A stretch of 64,000 nt of DNA from Gymnodinialimonas sp. 202GB13-11 (GCF_040932485.1 NZ_JBFRBH010000001.1:1860001-1924000); one strand, 5' to 3'; positions 1 to 11,062 are shown, counted from the stretch's first letter. The notes: generated by a model not told the origin, from the letters alone. A program made the numbers and translations.

Positions 1-152
1 CGCGTAAGCTGGTTGTACTTGTCGATGATCTGCTGCGGAGTGCCACGCACCTTGCCCTCAGGCCCCGAGCTGTCAAACACGCGGTTGACGATGTTTCCGA
101 CAGAGCGGTTGCGGTTCCCTTTGGACCGCGAGCGGTTCTTCGATGATCTCAT
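1..152 (-). CDS. DUF4167 domain-containing protein (N-terminal part; runs off the window)
   Basis: Only the first 50 codons are present, on the minus strand; the gene continues beyond base 1. The product begins MRSSKNRSRSKGNRNR and goes on into VNRVFDSSGPEGKVRGTP, the very basic, Arg/Lys/Asn-rich N-terminus typical of the DUF4167 family of Alphaproteobacteria. Family knowledge: no firm function, though the basic head suggests nucleic-acid or ribosome contact. It lies downstream of prfA and prmC on the same strand, a frequent neighbourhood in Rhodobacterales, so a translation-linked role is an inference. The ATG at 150-152 is the only sensible start. Confidence 0.8.
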   Translation of the reverse strand, partial: MRSSKNRSRSKGNRNRSVGNIVNRVFDSSGPEGKVRGTPQQIIDKYNQLT

Positions 153-362
153 GTGTGTCTTGGTCCAGTTGTCCTGGTTGATCGGCCACTCGCACTTTGG
201 CGGGCCTGAATTAATCTCAGTTTGCGCGTGCCTGCATCCCCGCTGGCCTCTCCGCTGTCTGGTAAGGAAGGCGCGGTTGGGCCGAACAAGCCCGGTAGTG
301 CGCACCTGAGCTTGAGTAAACATGGGCAGGCACGCCTGTCCAGCGCAAACTCGGAAAAACGT

Positions 363-391
363 CGAAAAACGCGGAGTTTCGCGGTTTTTCG
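363..391 (-). terminator. Hairpin downstream of prmC
   Basis: An A-rich/T-rich inverted repeat, CGAAAAACGCG against CGCGGTTTTTCG, with a short GAGTT-type loop and one bulged base. It sits 20 bases past the prmC stop, in the 258-base gap before the DUF4167 gene. On the minus strand it is followed by a short T run. It could end or attenuate the prfA-prmC transcript. No other structure is clear in this gap. Confidence 0.4.
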
Positions 392-410
392 GGCGAGAAC
401 CGCGCAGAAC

Positions 411-1250
411 CTAGGGCAAGCGCCCCTCTACCACACGGTCCTTTCCACTCATGTCGGTATGCAGAAGCACCTGATCAAGACCGGCCTCCTCAAACAGCTG
501 ATACACTGCAGGTCCTTGGCTGTACCCGATCTCAACCATCAACCGCCCTCTCGGCGACAGATGCATGGCCGCGCCAGTAGTAAGAGTCCGATAAGCCGCA
601 AGTCCGTCGTCGCCCGGTGACAGGGCCATGTGCGGCTCCCAATCGCGGACTTCCGGCGCAAGATCCGGCATCTCAACTTCCGCGATATAGGGCGGGTTCG
701 AGACGATTAGGTCGAATTGCCCCTCCACCTCAGCAAACCAATCCGACCGCTGAAGCGTGGCCCGGTCCGCCATCCCATGCCGGTCGACATTGCGCGCGGC
801 CACATCGAGGGCTGCCGTCGAAAGATCGGTCCCCATCCCCTTCGCCGTCGTCCGCTCCGCCAACAGCGTCGCCAGAATACAGCCGGAGCCCGTTGCAAGG
901 TCGAGCACATAGGCAAACGGCTCAGACAGGGCAATATCGACCAGCGTTTCCGTGTCCGCGCGCGGGGTCAGGACGTCCGGCGTCACATGAAACGGGCGGC
1001 CATAGAATTCGACTTCCCCCAGGATCTGGCTCAGCGGTTGGCGATCCAGCCGCGCGGAGAGGATGCGATTGAGGGTCTCATGCGCATCGGATTCAAGCGC
1101 GCTGTCGGGGTCAGCGATAAGGCTTGCCTGACTGCGCCCGGTGATGCGGGCAAGGATCAGCCGCGCCTCACGATCGGCGTCGCGTTCATCCAGAATCTCT
1201 GCCAAGGCGGAGCGTGTTGCTTTCAACGCAGCACCAATGGTGAGGCTCAC
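411..1250 (-). CDS. prmC: Peptide chain release factor N5-glutamine methyltransferase
   Basis: The product, 279 residues, methylates the GGQ glutamine of release factors RF1 and RF2 with S-adenosylmethionine, which speeds peptide release. It has a helical N-terminal domain (about 1-80), then a Rossmann methyltransferase fold with SAM loop DLATGSGC (117-124) and the diagnostic NPPY motif (185-188) that holds the target glutamine. The start codon overlaps the prfA stop by four bases (ATGA), so the enzyme is translationally coupled to one of its substrates. Length is normal for the family. Confidence 0.96.
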   Translation of the reverse strand: MSLTIGAALKATRSALAEILDERDADREARLILARITGRSQASLIADPDSALESDAHETLNRILSARLDRQPLSQILGEVEFYGRPFHVTPDVLTPRADTETLVDIALSEPFAYVLDLATGSGCILATLLAERTTAKGMGTDLSTAALDVAARNVDRHGMADRATLQRSDWFAEVEGQFDLIVSNPPYIAEVEMPDLAPEVRDWEPHMALSPGDDGLAAYRTLTTGAAMHLSPRGRLMVEIGYSQGPAVYQLFEEAGLDQVLLHTDMSGKDRVVEGRLP

Positions 1251-2302
1251 CCCTCCATCTCCGCAAGTTTCATGGCCTGATCCTCGGCCGTCAGAGCATC
1301 CACAATCTCATCCAGATCACCCGCCATCACCTGATCCAGTTTATAAAGCGTCAGATTGATCCGGTGGTCCGTCATGCGCCCTTGCGGGAAATTGTAAGTG
1401 CGGATGCGTTCAGACCGATCGCCAGACCCGACCTGCGATTTGCGGTCTGCCGCGCGTTCATCATCGATCTTCTGCCGTTCCAGATCGTAAAGACGTGCCC
1501 GCAGGACCGACATGGCAATCTCACGGTTGCGGTGTTGGGATTTCTCGGAGGATGTCACCACGATACCAGACGGCAAGTGCGTGATCCGCACAGCCGAGTC
1601 CGTCGTGTTGACGTGCTGCCCCCCTGCCCCGGATGACCGCATCGTGTCGATCCGGATGTCACCGGCGGGAATGTCGATATCCACTTCCTCCGCCTCAGGC
1701 AACACCGCGACTGTCGCCGCCGACGTGTGAATGCGGCCACCGGACTCAGTTTCAGGCACACGCTGGACGCGGTGCACGCCAGATTCGAATTTCAGGCGCG
1801 CAAAGACATTTTCACCCTCGATGCGCGCGGTGACTTCCTTGATGCCGCCAAGCTCTGTCTCAGCGAGATCAATGATCTCCAGCCGCCAGCCCCGCGCTTC
1901 TGCATATCGCGTATACATGCGCAGTAGATCGCCCGCGAAAAGCGCCGCCTCATCACCACCAGTCCCCGGACGGATTTCGATCATCGCGGGCTTCGCATCC
2001 GCCGCGTCCTTGGGCAGCAATGCAATTTGAAGGCTTTGTTCCGCTAGCGGGATGGCTTCGCGCAGACGCGGCAGCTCCTCCTCCGCCAACGGCTTCATGT
2101 CCGGATCGTCCAGCATGGCCTCGGCCTCGGCCATGTCCGCAAGCAGCTGTTCGTAAGCAGCAATCTCGCTCACAACGGGCTTCAGCTCCGCATATTCGCG
2201 GCTGATCTGCGCAATTTCGCTGGCATCCGGCCCGCCATTGAGCTGCGCTTCGAGGTATTCGAACCGGTCAGTGATCTGGCGAAGGCGGTCACGGGGTAAC
2301 AT
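1247..2302 (-). CDS. prfA: Peptide chain release factor 1
   Basis: RF1, 351 residues, recognises UAA and UAG stop codons in the ribosomal A site and triggers hydrolysis of peptidyl-tRNA. The catalytic GGQ is at 227-229 within SSGAGGQH. The tripeptide anticodon is PET (183-185, in RVPETE), at the place of the RF1-type PxT motif, so this is RF1 and not RF2. The N-terminal helical domain covers about residues 1-100. It is the first gene of a prfA-prmC pair; prmC overlaps its end by four bases. Confidence 0.97.
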   Translation of the reverse strand: MLPRDRLRQITDRFEYLEAQLNGGPDASEIAQISREYAELKPVVSEIAAYEQLLADMAEAEAMLDDPDMKPLAEEELPRLREAIPLAEQSLQIALLPKDAADAKPAMIEIRPGTGGDEAALFAGDLLRMYTRYAEARGWRLEIIDLAETELGGIKEVTARIEGENVFARLKFESGVHRVQRVPETESGGRIHTSAATVAVLPEAEEVDIDIPAGDIRIDTMRSSGAGGQHVNTTDSAVRITHLPSGIVVTSSEKSQHRNREIAMSVLRARLYDLERQKIDDERAADRKSQVGSGDRSERIRTYNFPQGRMTDHRINLTLYKLDQVMAGDLDEIVDALTAEDQAMKLAEMEG

Positions 2303-2349
2303 GGGGCGGGCTTTCTGGCAGGGAACGGGTGGGGCGCAAGAAGCCTGCG

Positions 2350-2817
2350 CTAATCCCCGTCGCTGAACACCGTCGCACCGCGTGCCGCCTGCGACCAGCG
2401 ATGCGCCCGCCGCGTGTTCACGCCCATATCGGAGTAACCGTAGACAGACCGCGCAAAAATCTCGAGCTGCGTGCCATTATCCTGCGACTGCCAGCGCAGG
2501 CTCATGATGTCCGGGAAACCCATCATGCGAGAGCGCACGACGTAAGTGACGTGGCCGTCCTCTGGCGACCCGGAAAGCAACGTTGCGCCATCGGCTTCAG
2601 CAACCGCAGCGATCCGCGTGGCGATCTCCTCAGGCGTGGCCTGAATGAAATGCCCGGACGTGCCCACCATCAATGCGAAGTTTGGGTTGGTGGGTGGCGT
2701 CACTTCAGCCGGATCAACATGAAGCGCCTCCGCGTCCAGCGGAGCAAAGCGGAAATAGACCGCTGCGGCCACAGCCAGCACAACGATCGCGATCAGGATA
2801 TAGAGCAAAATGCGCAT
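2350..2817 (-). CDS. DUF1499 family membrane-anchored protein
   Basis: A 155-residue protein starting MRILLYIL; its first 22 residues form a hydrophobic anchor or uncleaved signal. The rest, with NPNFALM near the front and [12 protein letters not shown] further on, fits the DUF1499 family, whose function is not established. A longer frame with an upstream ATG exists, but the added 19 residues are polar and disrupt the N-terminal anchor, so the internal start is preferred. It lies 47 bases upstream of prfA on the same strand and is divergent from the nucleoside hydrolase gene, with a shared 105-base promoter region. Confidence 0.75.
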   Translation of the reverse strand: MRILLYILIAIVVLAVAAAVYFRFAPLDAEALHVDPAEVTPPTNPNFALMVGTSGHFIQATPEEIATRIAAVAEADGATLLSGSPEDGHVTYVVRSRMMGFPDIMSLRWQSQDNGTQLEIFARSVYGYSDMGVNTRRAHRWSQAARGATVFSDGD

Positions 2818-2922
2818 GACCCTGAGATGCGCCGTGCGTGTGTTGGCGTCAAGCCCGTCTGCCCTAGCTTGCATCCCCTGACCAAACGGTCAAACATCCC
2901 GATCACCAAGTGGAGGTGGCCT

Positions 2923-3858
2923 ATGCCGCGCAAGATCATCATCGACACCGATCCGGGCCAGGACGACGCGGTTGCCATCCTGCTGGCGCTTGCATCACCC
3001 GAGGTGGAGGTTCTGGGCGTCGTGGCGGTTGCGGGCAATGTGCCGCTGGAGTTGACCACGAAAAACGCATGCATCGTGTGCGAATTGGCCGGCCGGCCCG
3101 ATGTGAAAATCTATGCGGGGTGTGACCGCCCTTTGCGGCACAAGCTGGTCACAGCGGAACATGTGCACGGGAAAACCGGCCTCGATGGCCCTGTGATGCC
3201 GGAGCCCACCATGCCCGTGCAGGATCAACACGGTGTCGATTTCATCATCGAAACCCTGCGGTCTGAGCCTGCTGGCAGCGTCACGCTTTGCCCGCTTGGT
3301 CCGTTGACCAACATCGCCACCGCGTTCGAGAAAGCCCCAGATATCGTCGACCGCGTGCAGGAAATCGTCCTGATGGGTGGCGCCTATTTTCAGGTCGGCA
3401 ACATCACACCAGCCGCTGAATTCAACATTTACGTCGACCCGGAAGCCGCTGATATTGTTTTTAAATCTAACTGCCAAATCACAGTCATGCCGCTGGATGT
3501 GACGCACAAAGCGCTCACCACGGCGCCGCGCGTTGAAGCCTTCCGCGCGCTTGGCACCGAAGCCGGTCGTATGGTCGCCGAATGGACCGACTTTTTTGAA
3601 CGCTTCGATAAGGAAAAGTATGGAAGCGCCGGTGCGCCGCTCCACGACCCTTGCGTGATCGCCTATCTGATCCAGCCCGAGCTATTCGAAGGCCGCCATG
3701 TGAACGTAGAGATCGAAACCCAGTCCGAGCTGACCCGAGGCATGACGGTTGCCGATTGGTGGCGCGTGACCGACCGTCCCCCGAATGCCATGTTTATGGG
3801 CGATGTGAATGCCGAAGGGTTCTTTGACCTGCTGACCGAGCGCATCGGAACGCTCTGA
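2923..3858 (+). CDS. Inosine-uridine preferring nucleoside hydrolase
   Basis: A 311-residue hydrolase that cleaves the N-glycosidic bond of ribonucleosides, giving base and ribose for salvage. The N-terminal calcium-binding motif DTDPGQDD (residues 7-14) is diagnostic for the IunH/Rih family. Other family blocks are GPLTNIA, LMGGAY, the AEFNIYVDPEAA segment and LHDPC near the C-terminus. The true start is the ATG at 2923; an upstream extension of the frame is antisense to the DUF1499 gene and has no family sequence. Which nucleosides it prefers cannot be read from sequence. A small membrane protein gene follows 26 bases later. Confidence 0.93.
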   Translation: MPRKIIIDTDPGQDDAVAILLALASPEVEVLGVVAVAGNVPLELTTKNACIVCELAGRPDVKIYAGCDRPLRHKLVTAEHVHGKTGLDGPVMPEPTMPVQDQHGVDFIIETLRSEPAGSVTLCPLGPLTNIATAFEKAPDIVDRVQEIVLMGGAYFQVGNITPAAEFNIYVDPEAADIVFKSNCQITVMPLDVTHKALTTAPRVEAFRALGTEAGRMVAEWTDFFERFDKEKYGSAGAPLHDPCVIAYLIQPELFEGRHVNVEIETQSELTRGMTVADWWRVTDRPPNAMFMGDVNAEGFFDLLTERIGTL

Positions 3859-3884
3859 AACTCCAAGAAAAGCGGGAGGCCCCC

Positions 3885-4193
3885 ATGAAAATCTACTGGT
3901 CCGCGAACGCCGTCCCCGAATTGCAGGGGCTAGACCGCAAGGAACAGATGAAACGGTTCAAGGAAATGAACAAACAGGGCCGCAAGCAGATTGGGGCCAT
4001 GCCTTGGGTCTATCTGGTAATCGTCGGAATCATCGTGGCGATTGCGGCGGTTCTTCTAGGCCTGACCGGCGCTGTCATGGGGGCAGTTGTGGGCGGTATC
4101 ATCGGGTTCGCTGTTGTCATCCTGATCCAATCCCCCTCCATCGAACATGGACGGGTCTGGTACCGTGAGCATTATGGCGCGTCCGACGAGTGA
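3885..4193 (+). CDS. Small membrane protein of unknown function
   Basis: A 102-residue protein. The first 37 residues are charged (LDRKEQMKRFKEMNKQGRKQ), followed by two predicted membrane helices (about 41-60 and 63-84, the second glycine-rich with a GAVMGAVVGGIIG pattern) and a short hydrophilic tail. The helix pair with small residues suggests tight packing or oligomerisation. I do not recognise a family. It follows the nucleoside hydrolase by 26 bases, with a possible ribosome-binding site GGGAGG just before the ATG, and precedes the next ORF by six bases, so the three genes may form an operon. Confidence 0.65.
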   Translation: MKIYWSANAVPELQGLDRKEQMKRFKEMNKQGRKQIGAMPWVYLVIVGIIVAIAAVLLGLTGAVMGAVVGGIIGFAVVILIQSPSIEHGRVWYREHYGASDE

Positions 4194-4199
4194 GCATTG

Positions 4200-4622
4200 G
4201 TGATCCGTTGGCTGGCCCTCCTCGGAAGTCTTTTGGCCGCTCCTTCCTATGCTGACGGTCCCGCCCTAGCGCACCTGACCGTTGATTGGCAGACCATAAC
4301 GCTCACCGCGCGAACGTCAGCGACCTCGTATCCAGACAGTGCAGACGCCCTCCACCTTCACTTCGCGCAAATGCACCTCGGATTTCCCCTTCCCCCGTTC
4401 CTTTCCATTTCCTTGGAGCCAAACGACACGGGATCCGGCTGGACCATCACGAATCTCAGCCTTGAGCGGACAAGCACCTCAGCCCCCATCGTCTTCGCCC
4501 TCGACGCGTTGCGCCTGTCAGGCCGCCCGGAAGACATGGTGTTCACCATTGAGGGCGAGGCCATGGTACCAAACGCTGTCCCCATCCCGATCCATATCGA
4601 AACCCATCTCCGCTCCCCCTGA
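4200..4622 (+). CDS. Putative exported protein, unknown function
   Basis: A protein of about 140 residues whose N-terminus (IRWLALLGSLLAAPSYADG) is a convincing Sec signal peptide with cleavage after SYA. The mature part is small, with several Ser/Thr-rich strands and no motif that I recognise. The start is probably GTG at 4200; a TTG one codon earlier is possible. No ATG is available at the right place. It starts six bases after the preceding membrane protein gene, which suggests co-transcription. It ends 60 bases before selO. Confidence 0.6.
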   Translation: MIRWLALLGSLLAAPSYADGPALAHLTVDWQTITLTARTSATSYPDSADALHLHFAQMHLGFPLPPFLSISLEPNDTGSGWTITNLSLERTSTSAPIVFALDALRLSGRPEDMVFTIEGEAMVPNAVPIPIHIETHLRSP

Positions 4623-4682
4623 CGCCACTGGTGATCGCACAGCGCGCACCCTACATATGGCCCATCCAAGCCGGAGCGCCCG

Positions 4683-6125
4683 ATGACCGCCCATTTCCCC
4701 TTTGATAACAGCTACGCCACCTTGCCTGAGCGCTTCTTCACACGGCAGGCACCTGTCCCAGTTGCGGACCCCAGGCTGATCGCGGTGAACACGGCCCTTG
4801 CAAATCGGCTCGGCCTGACTCTGCCCAAGCATGAGGAAGCGATGTCGCGTCTGTTTGCAGGCAATGAGGTGCCAGACGGCGCCACCCCGTTAGCGCAGGT
4901 CTACGCGGGCCATCAATTCGGTGGCTGGTCCCCACAACTCGGTGATGGCCGCGCCGTGATGTTGGGTGAAGTGGTCGCCCCCGACGGCGCGCGCTTTGAC
5001 ATACAGCTGAAAGGCGCAGGCCAGACCCCATATTCCCGTATGGGCGACGGACGCGCCTGGCTTGGCCCGGTTCTGCGCGAATACATCATCTCCGAGGCGA
5101 TGGCGGCGCTTGGCATCCCGACAACCCGCGCGCTGGCAGCCGTCGAGACCGGCGAGGTTGTCCTGCGCGAAGGCAGAATGCCGGGCGCGATCTTCACCCG
5201 CGTCGCGTCCAGCCATATCCGCGTGGGCACCTTCCAGTTCTTCGCCGCCCGGCAGGACATAGACGCACTGCAGGCATTGCTCGACCACACAATCGCCCGC
5301 CATTACCCTGAGGCGGATAGCCCGTTTGGCCTGCTCGACGCCGTCATCGGGGCGCAAGCCAAGCTCATCGCCGAATGGATGGGCGTGGGCTTCATCCACG
5401 GCGTGATGAACACCGATAATATGACGCTGTCGGGCGAGACCATCGACTACGGCCCTTGTGCGTTCATGGATGTCTACCACCCGGAAATGGTGTTCAGCTC
5501 CATCGACCAGTTCGGGCGATATGCCTATGCCAACCAGCCCCAGATCGGCGCTTGGAACCTTGCACAACTGGCCACCGCCTTGCTGCCGCTGATGCCAGAC
5601 AGGGAGGCCGCGATTGAAAGCTTCACCGAAGCGGTCAACGGGTTTGCAGGACGGTTCGATACCGAATGGCACCGGGTCTTGCGCGGGAAGCTGGGCCTGG
5701 CCACGGAAGAAGATGGCGATGCCGCGCTCGCCTTCGACTTGCTCAACCGGATGGCGCAAGGCGGAGCCGATTTTACGCAAACGTTCCGGGCGCTGAGTTC
5801 AGACACGCCGGGAGATGCCGGTAAGGTTTTCGCGGCCCCGGCTGCGTTTGATCCTTGGATGGAGGACTATCGCGCCCGCCTGGCACGGGAGCCTCGCCCT
5901 GCGGATGAACGCGTTGCGGCCATGCAGGCCACAAACCCCGCCCTAGTCCCGCGCAATCACCGCGTTGAAGAGGCCATTCAGGCGGCTGTTGCAGGTGACT
6001 ACGCGCCGTTCCACCGTTTGAACGCAGCCCTCGCGGACCCGTTCACGGACCGGTCGGAGATCGAAGACCTCCAGCGCGCACCAACCGAAGGCGAGCGCGT
6101 AAAGCAGACTTTTTGCGGCACCTGA
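4683..6125 (+). CDS. selO: Protein adenylyltransferase SelO (YdiU family)
   Basis: SelO, 480 residues, is a pseudokinase-fold enzyme that transfers AMP to Ser/Thr/Tyr residues of proteins and is linked to redox stress responses. Family blocks are clear: [52 protein letters not shown] with the metal-site asparagine, and DYGPCAF. The C-terminus is TFCGT: the position that holds selenocysteine in animal relatives is encoded here by an ordinary TGC cysteine codon. It lies head to head, with a gap of only four bases between stops, against an EamA transporter gene on the other strand. Confidence 0.95.
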   Translation: MTAHFPFDNSYATLPERFFTRQAPVPVADPRLIAVNTALANRLGLTLPKHEEAMSRLFAGNEVPDGATPLAQVYAGHQFGGWSPQLGDGRAVMLGEVVAPDGARFDIQLKGAGQTPYSRMGDGRAWLGPVLREYIISEAMAALGIPTTRALAAVETGEVVLREGRMPGAIFTRVASSHIRVGTFQFFAARQDIDALQALLDHTIARHYPEADSPFGLLDAVIGAQAKLIAEWMGVGFIHGVMNTDNMTLSGETIDYGPCAFMDVYHPEMVFSSIDQFGRYAYANQPQIGAWNLAQLATALLPLMPDREAAIESFTEAVNGFAGRFDTEWHRVLRGKLGLATEEDGDAALAFDLLNRMAQGGADFTQTFRALSSDTPGDAGKVFAAPAAFDPWMEDYRARLAREPRPADERVAAMQATNPALVPRNHRVEEAIQAAVAGDYAPFHRLNAALADPFTDRSEIEDLQRAPTEGERVKQTFCGT

Positions 6126-6129
6126 GACC

Positions 6130-7056
6130 TTACCCAGACGCGCGTTTGGGTTTGTTGATCAGGATCAGTCCTGAGCAGACCAGTGCCAGCGCAATAAGGA
6201 TCCCGAGACCAACCTCGTCACCCAGCATCAGCCACCCCAGTAGAACGCCGAAAACCGGCGTGAGGAACGAGAATGCGGCGACTGAGCTTGGCGGGTAGAT
6301 CGACAGAAGCCACGGCCAGAACAGGAACCCTGCCGAGACAATGATCACGGTTTGAAAGCCCAATCCGGCCCAATGGATAAACTCAGGGTCTCTCAGAAGC
6401 GGACCGAAAAACAGTGCAGCGAGCAGCAAAAGCGGTGCGGAGATCGTCAACTGCCATAGCAACTGCACTTCGGGGCGCACGTCCCTGAGCGCGGTGCCCC
6501 GGGCCATGAGGGCCAGGCCCGCCCATCCCATCGCTCCGGCCAAGGCCAACAGATCCCCCAGAAGGGACGCCTCGCCCCCCTCCCCGCGCAATGTCAGCGC
6601 TATGACAACACCTGCGAAGGCGAGCGCAAGGCCTGCGCTTTTGGCTGTCGTCAGGCGATCCCCGGGTATGAAGAAATGCGCACCAAGCGCCATCCACATG
6701 GGCATGGTGTAAAAGATCACCGAGGTGCGCGTGACCGTGGTCAGGTCGAGCGCCCAGAAAAGGCAGACAAACTCCAAAGCGAAAAGCCCGCCCATCAAAA
6801 TACCGGGCACCAACGTGTTACGCGGCAGGGTCAACGCGATCCCGCGCAGGCGCATCCAGCCGAAAATCAAGATCGCACCGCCAAGCGATCGCAGGCCCGC
6901 GAAGAAAACGGGCTGCAAACCTTCGTTCACGACCTTGATGACGACCTGATTGAACGCGAGCAGGACCGCGAAGCCGGTCAACGAGATCGCTCCGAACGCA
7001 TCAATACGCGGCTTTGGGGGCATGTATCCTCCGGGGTTCACTTTCGCAGAAGTCAT
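6130..7056 (-). CDS. EamA-family (DMT superfamily) transporter
   Basis: A 308-residue inner-membrane protein with about ten predicted helices arranged as two EamA repeats of five. The first repeat begins near residue 20 (ISLTGFAVLLAFNQVVIK), the second near 165 (LLALAGAMGWAGLALMARG). Members export metabolites or drugs; the substrate is not predictable. The start may be the ATG at 7056 or, 11 codons inside, at 7023 (MPPKPRIDAFG). It is divergent from the Fur-family gene, with 79 bases between them. Confidence 0.85.
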   Translation of the reverse strand: MTSAKVNPGGYMPPKPRIDAFGAISLTGFAVLLAFNQVVIKVVNEGLQPVFFAGLRSLGGAILIFGWMRLRGIALTLPRNTLVPGILMGGLFALEFVCLFWALDLTTVTRTSVIFYTMPMWMALGAHFFIPGDRLTTAKSAGLALAFAGVVIALTLRGEGGEASLLGDLLALAGAMGWAGLALMARGTALRDVRPEVQLLWQLTISAPLLLLAALFFGPLLRDPEFIHWAGLGFQTVIIVSAGFLFWPWLLSIYPPSSVAAFSFLTPVFGVLLGWLMLGDEVGLGILIALALVCSGLILINKPKRASG

Positions 7057-7135
7057 GGGCAGAGGGGGGTGTCAAGGCGGGCGCAAATCTCATATGACCG
7101 CCCTCGCAGGCCTATCCGCGCCCGGAGAGACACGT

Positions 7136-7549
7136 ATGAGCGACACAATCGAGGCCCGCTGCGCCCAAAAGGGGCTGCGCATGACCGAGCAGCGCCGCGT
7201 CATCGCGCGGGTTCTGGAAGGCTCCGATGATCATCCGGATGTCGAAGAGCTATATGCGCGGGCCAGTGCGGTGGATCCCAAAATCTCAATCGCGACGGTC
7301 TACCGGACTGTGAAGCTGTTCGAGGAAGCGGGTATTCTGGAGAAGCTGGAATTCGGCGATGGGCGCGCCCGTTACGAGGACGCCGAACGCGACCACCACG
7401 ACCATCTGATCGATATGAATTCAGGCGAAGTTATCGAATTTGTGGACCCCGAGATCGAAGCCCTGCAAGAGAAGATCGCGGAGAAGCTGGGATACCGGCT
7501 GAAAGGGCATCGGCTGGAGCTTTATGGCGTACCGCTGAAAAAGAAGTGA
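7136..7549 (+). CDS. Fur-family metal-responsive repressor, probably Fur/Mur type
   Basis: A 137-residue DNA-binding repressor. The winged-helix domain is at about 10-80, with the recognition helix in SIATVYRTVK (51-60). The metal-binding dimerisation domain contains HHDH at 87-90. There is only one cysteine (C9), so the structural CxxC zinc site of enterobacterial Fur is absent. Family knowledge: in Alphaproteobacteria such proteins act often as manganese-responsive Mur, with iron control taken by Irr/RirA. Whether this one senses Fe or Mn is open. The ATG at 7136 gives the normal family length; the longer frame upstream is non-coding. Confidence 0.88.
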   Translation: MSDTIEARCAQKGLRMTEQRRVIARVLEGSDDHPDVEELYARASAVDPKISIATVYRTVKLFEEAGILEKLEFGDGRARYEDAERDHHDHLIDMNSGEVIEFVDPEIEALQEKIAEKLGYRLKGHRLELYGVPLKKK

Positions 7550-7805
7550 GGGCGCGGATCGCTGGCCTGCTCACGCGTGAGCAGAGGGGTCAAGCCTCTG
7601 AAATCGTTTCACTCTCGTGACTTCGTTAACCTTTCGCTCACCATTGTCGGGCCTCTCGGCCCCTCTCCCCCGGTTGGGGGCCAGCGCCCAAACCCCCGGA
7701 GCTCTTAGGGCAAGATGAAGGGCGCCCCCGTTCTGGGCGTCCAACGGGTCTTTTGCACCGGTGGATTTGCGCGTAGGTGCGCAGCACCGCAGCATCGGAG
7801 CGCAG

Positions 7806-8666
7806 ATGGACAATCTCAAAGGTATGGGCTGGATGACGCTGGCGATGCTAGGCTTTGCGCTGGCCGACACGTTCATCAAGCTGACGCTCGACGCGCTGCC
7901 GGTGGGCCAGGTCATCGCCTTTTTCGGATTTGGCGGCGCCTTGATCTTTGGCCTTTGGGCGAAACTCAATGGCGATCAGCTGTTTGAGCGGCGCCTGTTC
8001 ACGCCAGCCTTCTGGTTTCGATTGGCCGCAGAAGTCGTGGGAACGCTGTGTTTCGTGGTCGCGCTCAGCAAGATCGACCTCTCGCTCCTGTCCGCGATCA
8101 TTCAGGCCAACCCGCTGCTGGTGACGCTCGGCGCAGCCCTCTTTTTGGGCGCGAGCGTGGGCTGGCGGCGCTGGCTGGCCATCGGGGTCGGGCTGATCGG
8201 AGTGCTGATCATCGTGCGCCCCGGCTTGGAGGGGTTCGATATCAACAGCCTTTGGGCCATCGGCGCGACCTTTGGCCTTGTGGGGCGCGATCTGGCCACG
8301 CGGGCTATTCCAAAAGAGGCCTCGAACCTGTTGCTGGCGGCCTGGGGTTTTGTCGCGGCAGGCTTGGCGGGGCTGGTGATTTTGGCTTTCAGCGGCGGGG
8401 CGGCGATGCCGGAGGGGGCCATGTGGGGGCCTTTGATGGGCGCGCTGTTGTTCGCGTTGGTCGCCTATTACGCCGTGACCGCCGCGATGCGGGTCGGTGA
8501 AATCGCGGTTGTGACGCCCTTCCGCTATACGCGTCTGATCTTCGCGCTGATCTTGGCGCTCGTTGTTTTCAACGAACGTCCCGACGCTTGGACCTTAATC
8601 GGGGCCGGCATCGTGATTGCCACGGGCCTTTACACCTTGTGGCGCGAACGGGTGTCTGCCGCCTAA
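7806..8666 (+). CDS. EamA-family (DMT superfamily) transporter
   Basis: A 286-residue integral membrane protein starting MDNLKGMGWMTLAMLGFALAD, with ten predicted helices in two EamA halves. The loop with SKIDLSLLSAIIQANPLLVT is typical of the family's first repeat. It is a second, distinct member compared with the gene at 6130-7056, and the two flank the Fur-type regulator. The substrate is unknown. The 256 bases between fur and this gene hold GC-rich inverted repeats (around 7650-7670 and 7708-7732) but no convincing ORF. The start at 7806 drops a hydrophilic 15-residue extension. Confidence 0.86.
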   Translation: MDNLKGMGWMTLAMLGFALADTFIKLTLDALPVGQVIAFFGFGGALIFGLWAKLNGDQLFERRLFTPAFWFRLAAEVVGTLCFVVALSKIDLSLLSAIIQANPLLVTLGAALFLGASVGWRRWLAIGVGLIGVLIIVRPGLEGFDINSLWAIGATFGLVGRDLATRAIPKEASNLLLAAWGFVAAGLAGLVILAFSGGAAMPEGAMWGPLMGALLFALVAYYAVTAAMRVGEIAVVTPFRYTRLIFALILALVVFNERPDAWTLIGAGIVIATGLYTLWRERVSAA

Positions 8667-8714
8667 CGCTGCGGCATGTTACCGCTAACATCTTGCTTTC
8701 GGTTCAGCGCTTAA

Positions 8715-10034
<1,320 letters not shown>

Positions 10035-10058
10035 GCAGACGTTCCAAGCAGTGTTGAA

Positions 10059-10088
10059 GGCTCGCCCCCCTGTGGCGGGCCTTTTTCT
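10059..10088 (+). terminator. Rho-independent terminator of eno
   Basis: GGCTCGCC pairs with GGCGGGCC (one G-T pair) around a CCCCTGT loop and is followed by TTTTTCTTT. It lies 25 bases after the eno stop. Confidence 0.85.
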
Positions 10089-10231
10089 TTGCGCGCCCAC
10101 GCCAAAATCCTGCCCAGAAATGGAGGTTTCCATGCCGTTGCAATGCGCGGGGAACCCCGTAATTGTTGCACAACTGCACGCCCCCTTCCTGCGCGCACCC
10201 CTTGTAACGGGTCCGTGATCACCTATGTTTG

Positions 10232-10247
10232 GTATACACCTGTATAC
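10232..10247. promoter_or_regulatory. Palindromic operator-like site upstream of yqiJ
   Basis: GTATACACCTGTATAC: arms GTATACA and TGTATAC are perfect reverse complements around a CC centre. It sits 20 bases before the start of the yqiJ-like gene, in an AT-rich stretch that differs from the GC-rich surroundings and is near where a promoter would lie. Palindromes with a GTATAC core are typical of GntR-family sites. No regulator gene is adjacent, so the binding protein is unknown. Confidence 0.5.
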
Positions 10248-10266
10248 AATTAGAGATACCTAACGA

Positions 10267-10998
10267 ATGCTCGACACCCTTCTGTCCGGGCCCTTTGCGC
10301 CCTTTACCGTTTCGCTTGCCCTTCTGTTCGGCCTTCTGGCCCTGGAGGTTGCGTTGCTGTTGGTCGGCGCGTCGCTGATCGGCGAAAGCGAGGCAGAGGT
10401 CGATCTGGATGTGGCGGACGGGCCGGATATGGACCTGGACCTTGATCTGGAGGTCGAACTGGACGCGTTTGACGTGGATGCAGGTGAATTTGAGCTGGCG
10501 GTTGAGGAATTCGAGGTTGAAGCCCCGGTTCCCACCGAGGCCGCGACTTCGCCTTTGTCGTGGCTCGGACTGGGCAAGATGCCCACACTGATCTGGTTGG
10601 CGAGCCTGTTTCTGTCGTTCGGCGTAACGGGCATTGCGCTGCAAGGAACGGCTTTGTCGCTGATCGGAACGCCGTTGAACGTGGTGCTGACCTCTATCGC
10701 GGCGGCGGCGGCGGCGATCTGGTTCACGGGCCGGTTCGGTGCGCTGTTTGCGCGGCTTTTGCCAAAGACAGAAAGCCAGTCGGTGTCGACCCGTACGCTC
10801 GGTCGTAGACGCGGGATCGTAACGCAAGGTACGGCGCGGCGGGGTGATCCCGCTGAGGTGCGCGTGACGGACCGCTATGGCAATACTCACTACCTCCGCG
10901 CGGAACCGATGCAGGACGCCGGGGAAATCGAACAGGGGACCGAGGTGCTTGTGCTGCGCCATCGCCCCACCGGCGGGTTCAGACTGATCCCGATGTAA
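10267..10998 (+). CDS. yqiJ: YqiJ-like inner membrane protein with OB-fold (flotillin partner)
   Basis: A 243-residue membrane protein. It has an N-terminal helix (about 13-37), an extremely acidic segment (about 40-90, runs of Asp/Glu), two or three further helices (about 108-160), and a C-terminal region (about 180-243) of beta character that matches the soluble OB-fold, NfeD-like domain of YqiJ/DUF1449 proteins. YqiJ proteins are paired with the flotillin YqiK and are thought to organise it in the membrane. The flotillin gene follows 64 bases downstream. The gene is preceded by a palindromic site at 10232-10247. Confidence 0.8.
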   Translation: MLDTLLSGPFAPFTVSLALLFGLLALEVALLLVGASLIGESEAEVDLDVADGPDMDLDLDLEVELDAFDVDAGEFELAVEEFEVEAPVPTEAATSPLSWLGLGKMPTLIWLASLFLSFGVTGIALQGTALSLIGTPLNVVLTSIAAAAAAIWFTGRFGALFARLLPKTESQSVSTRTLGRRRGIVTQGTARRGDPAEVRVTDRYGNTHYLRAEPMQDAGEIEQGTEVLVLRHRPTGGFRLIPM

Positions 10999-11062
10999 CC
11001 CAGCCCTTCCCATTCAATGCGCCCTGCCCCTTCGGGCGCCACTTTTCGAAAGGACCCCTCAT

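Noticed and set aside
2329-2922. A long N-terminal extension of the nucleoside hydrolase frame
   Set aside because: It overlaps the DUF1499 gene in antisense and adds about 200 residues with no family sequence before DTDPGQDD, which should be at the N-terminus.
6095-6125. Selenocysteine codon at the end of selO
   Set aside because: The codon is TGC, not TGA; the stop TGA comes three codons later in the normal place.
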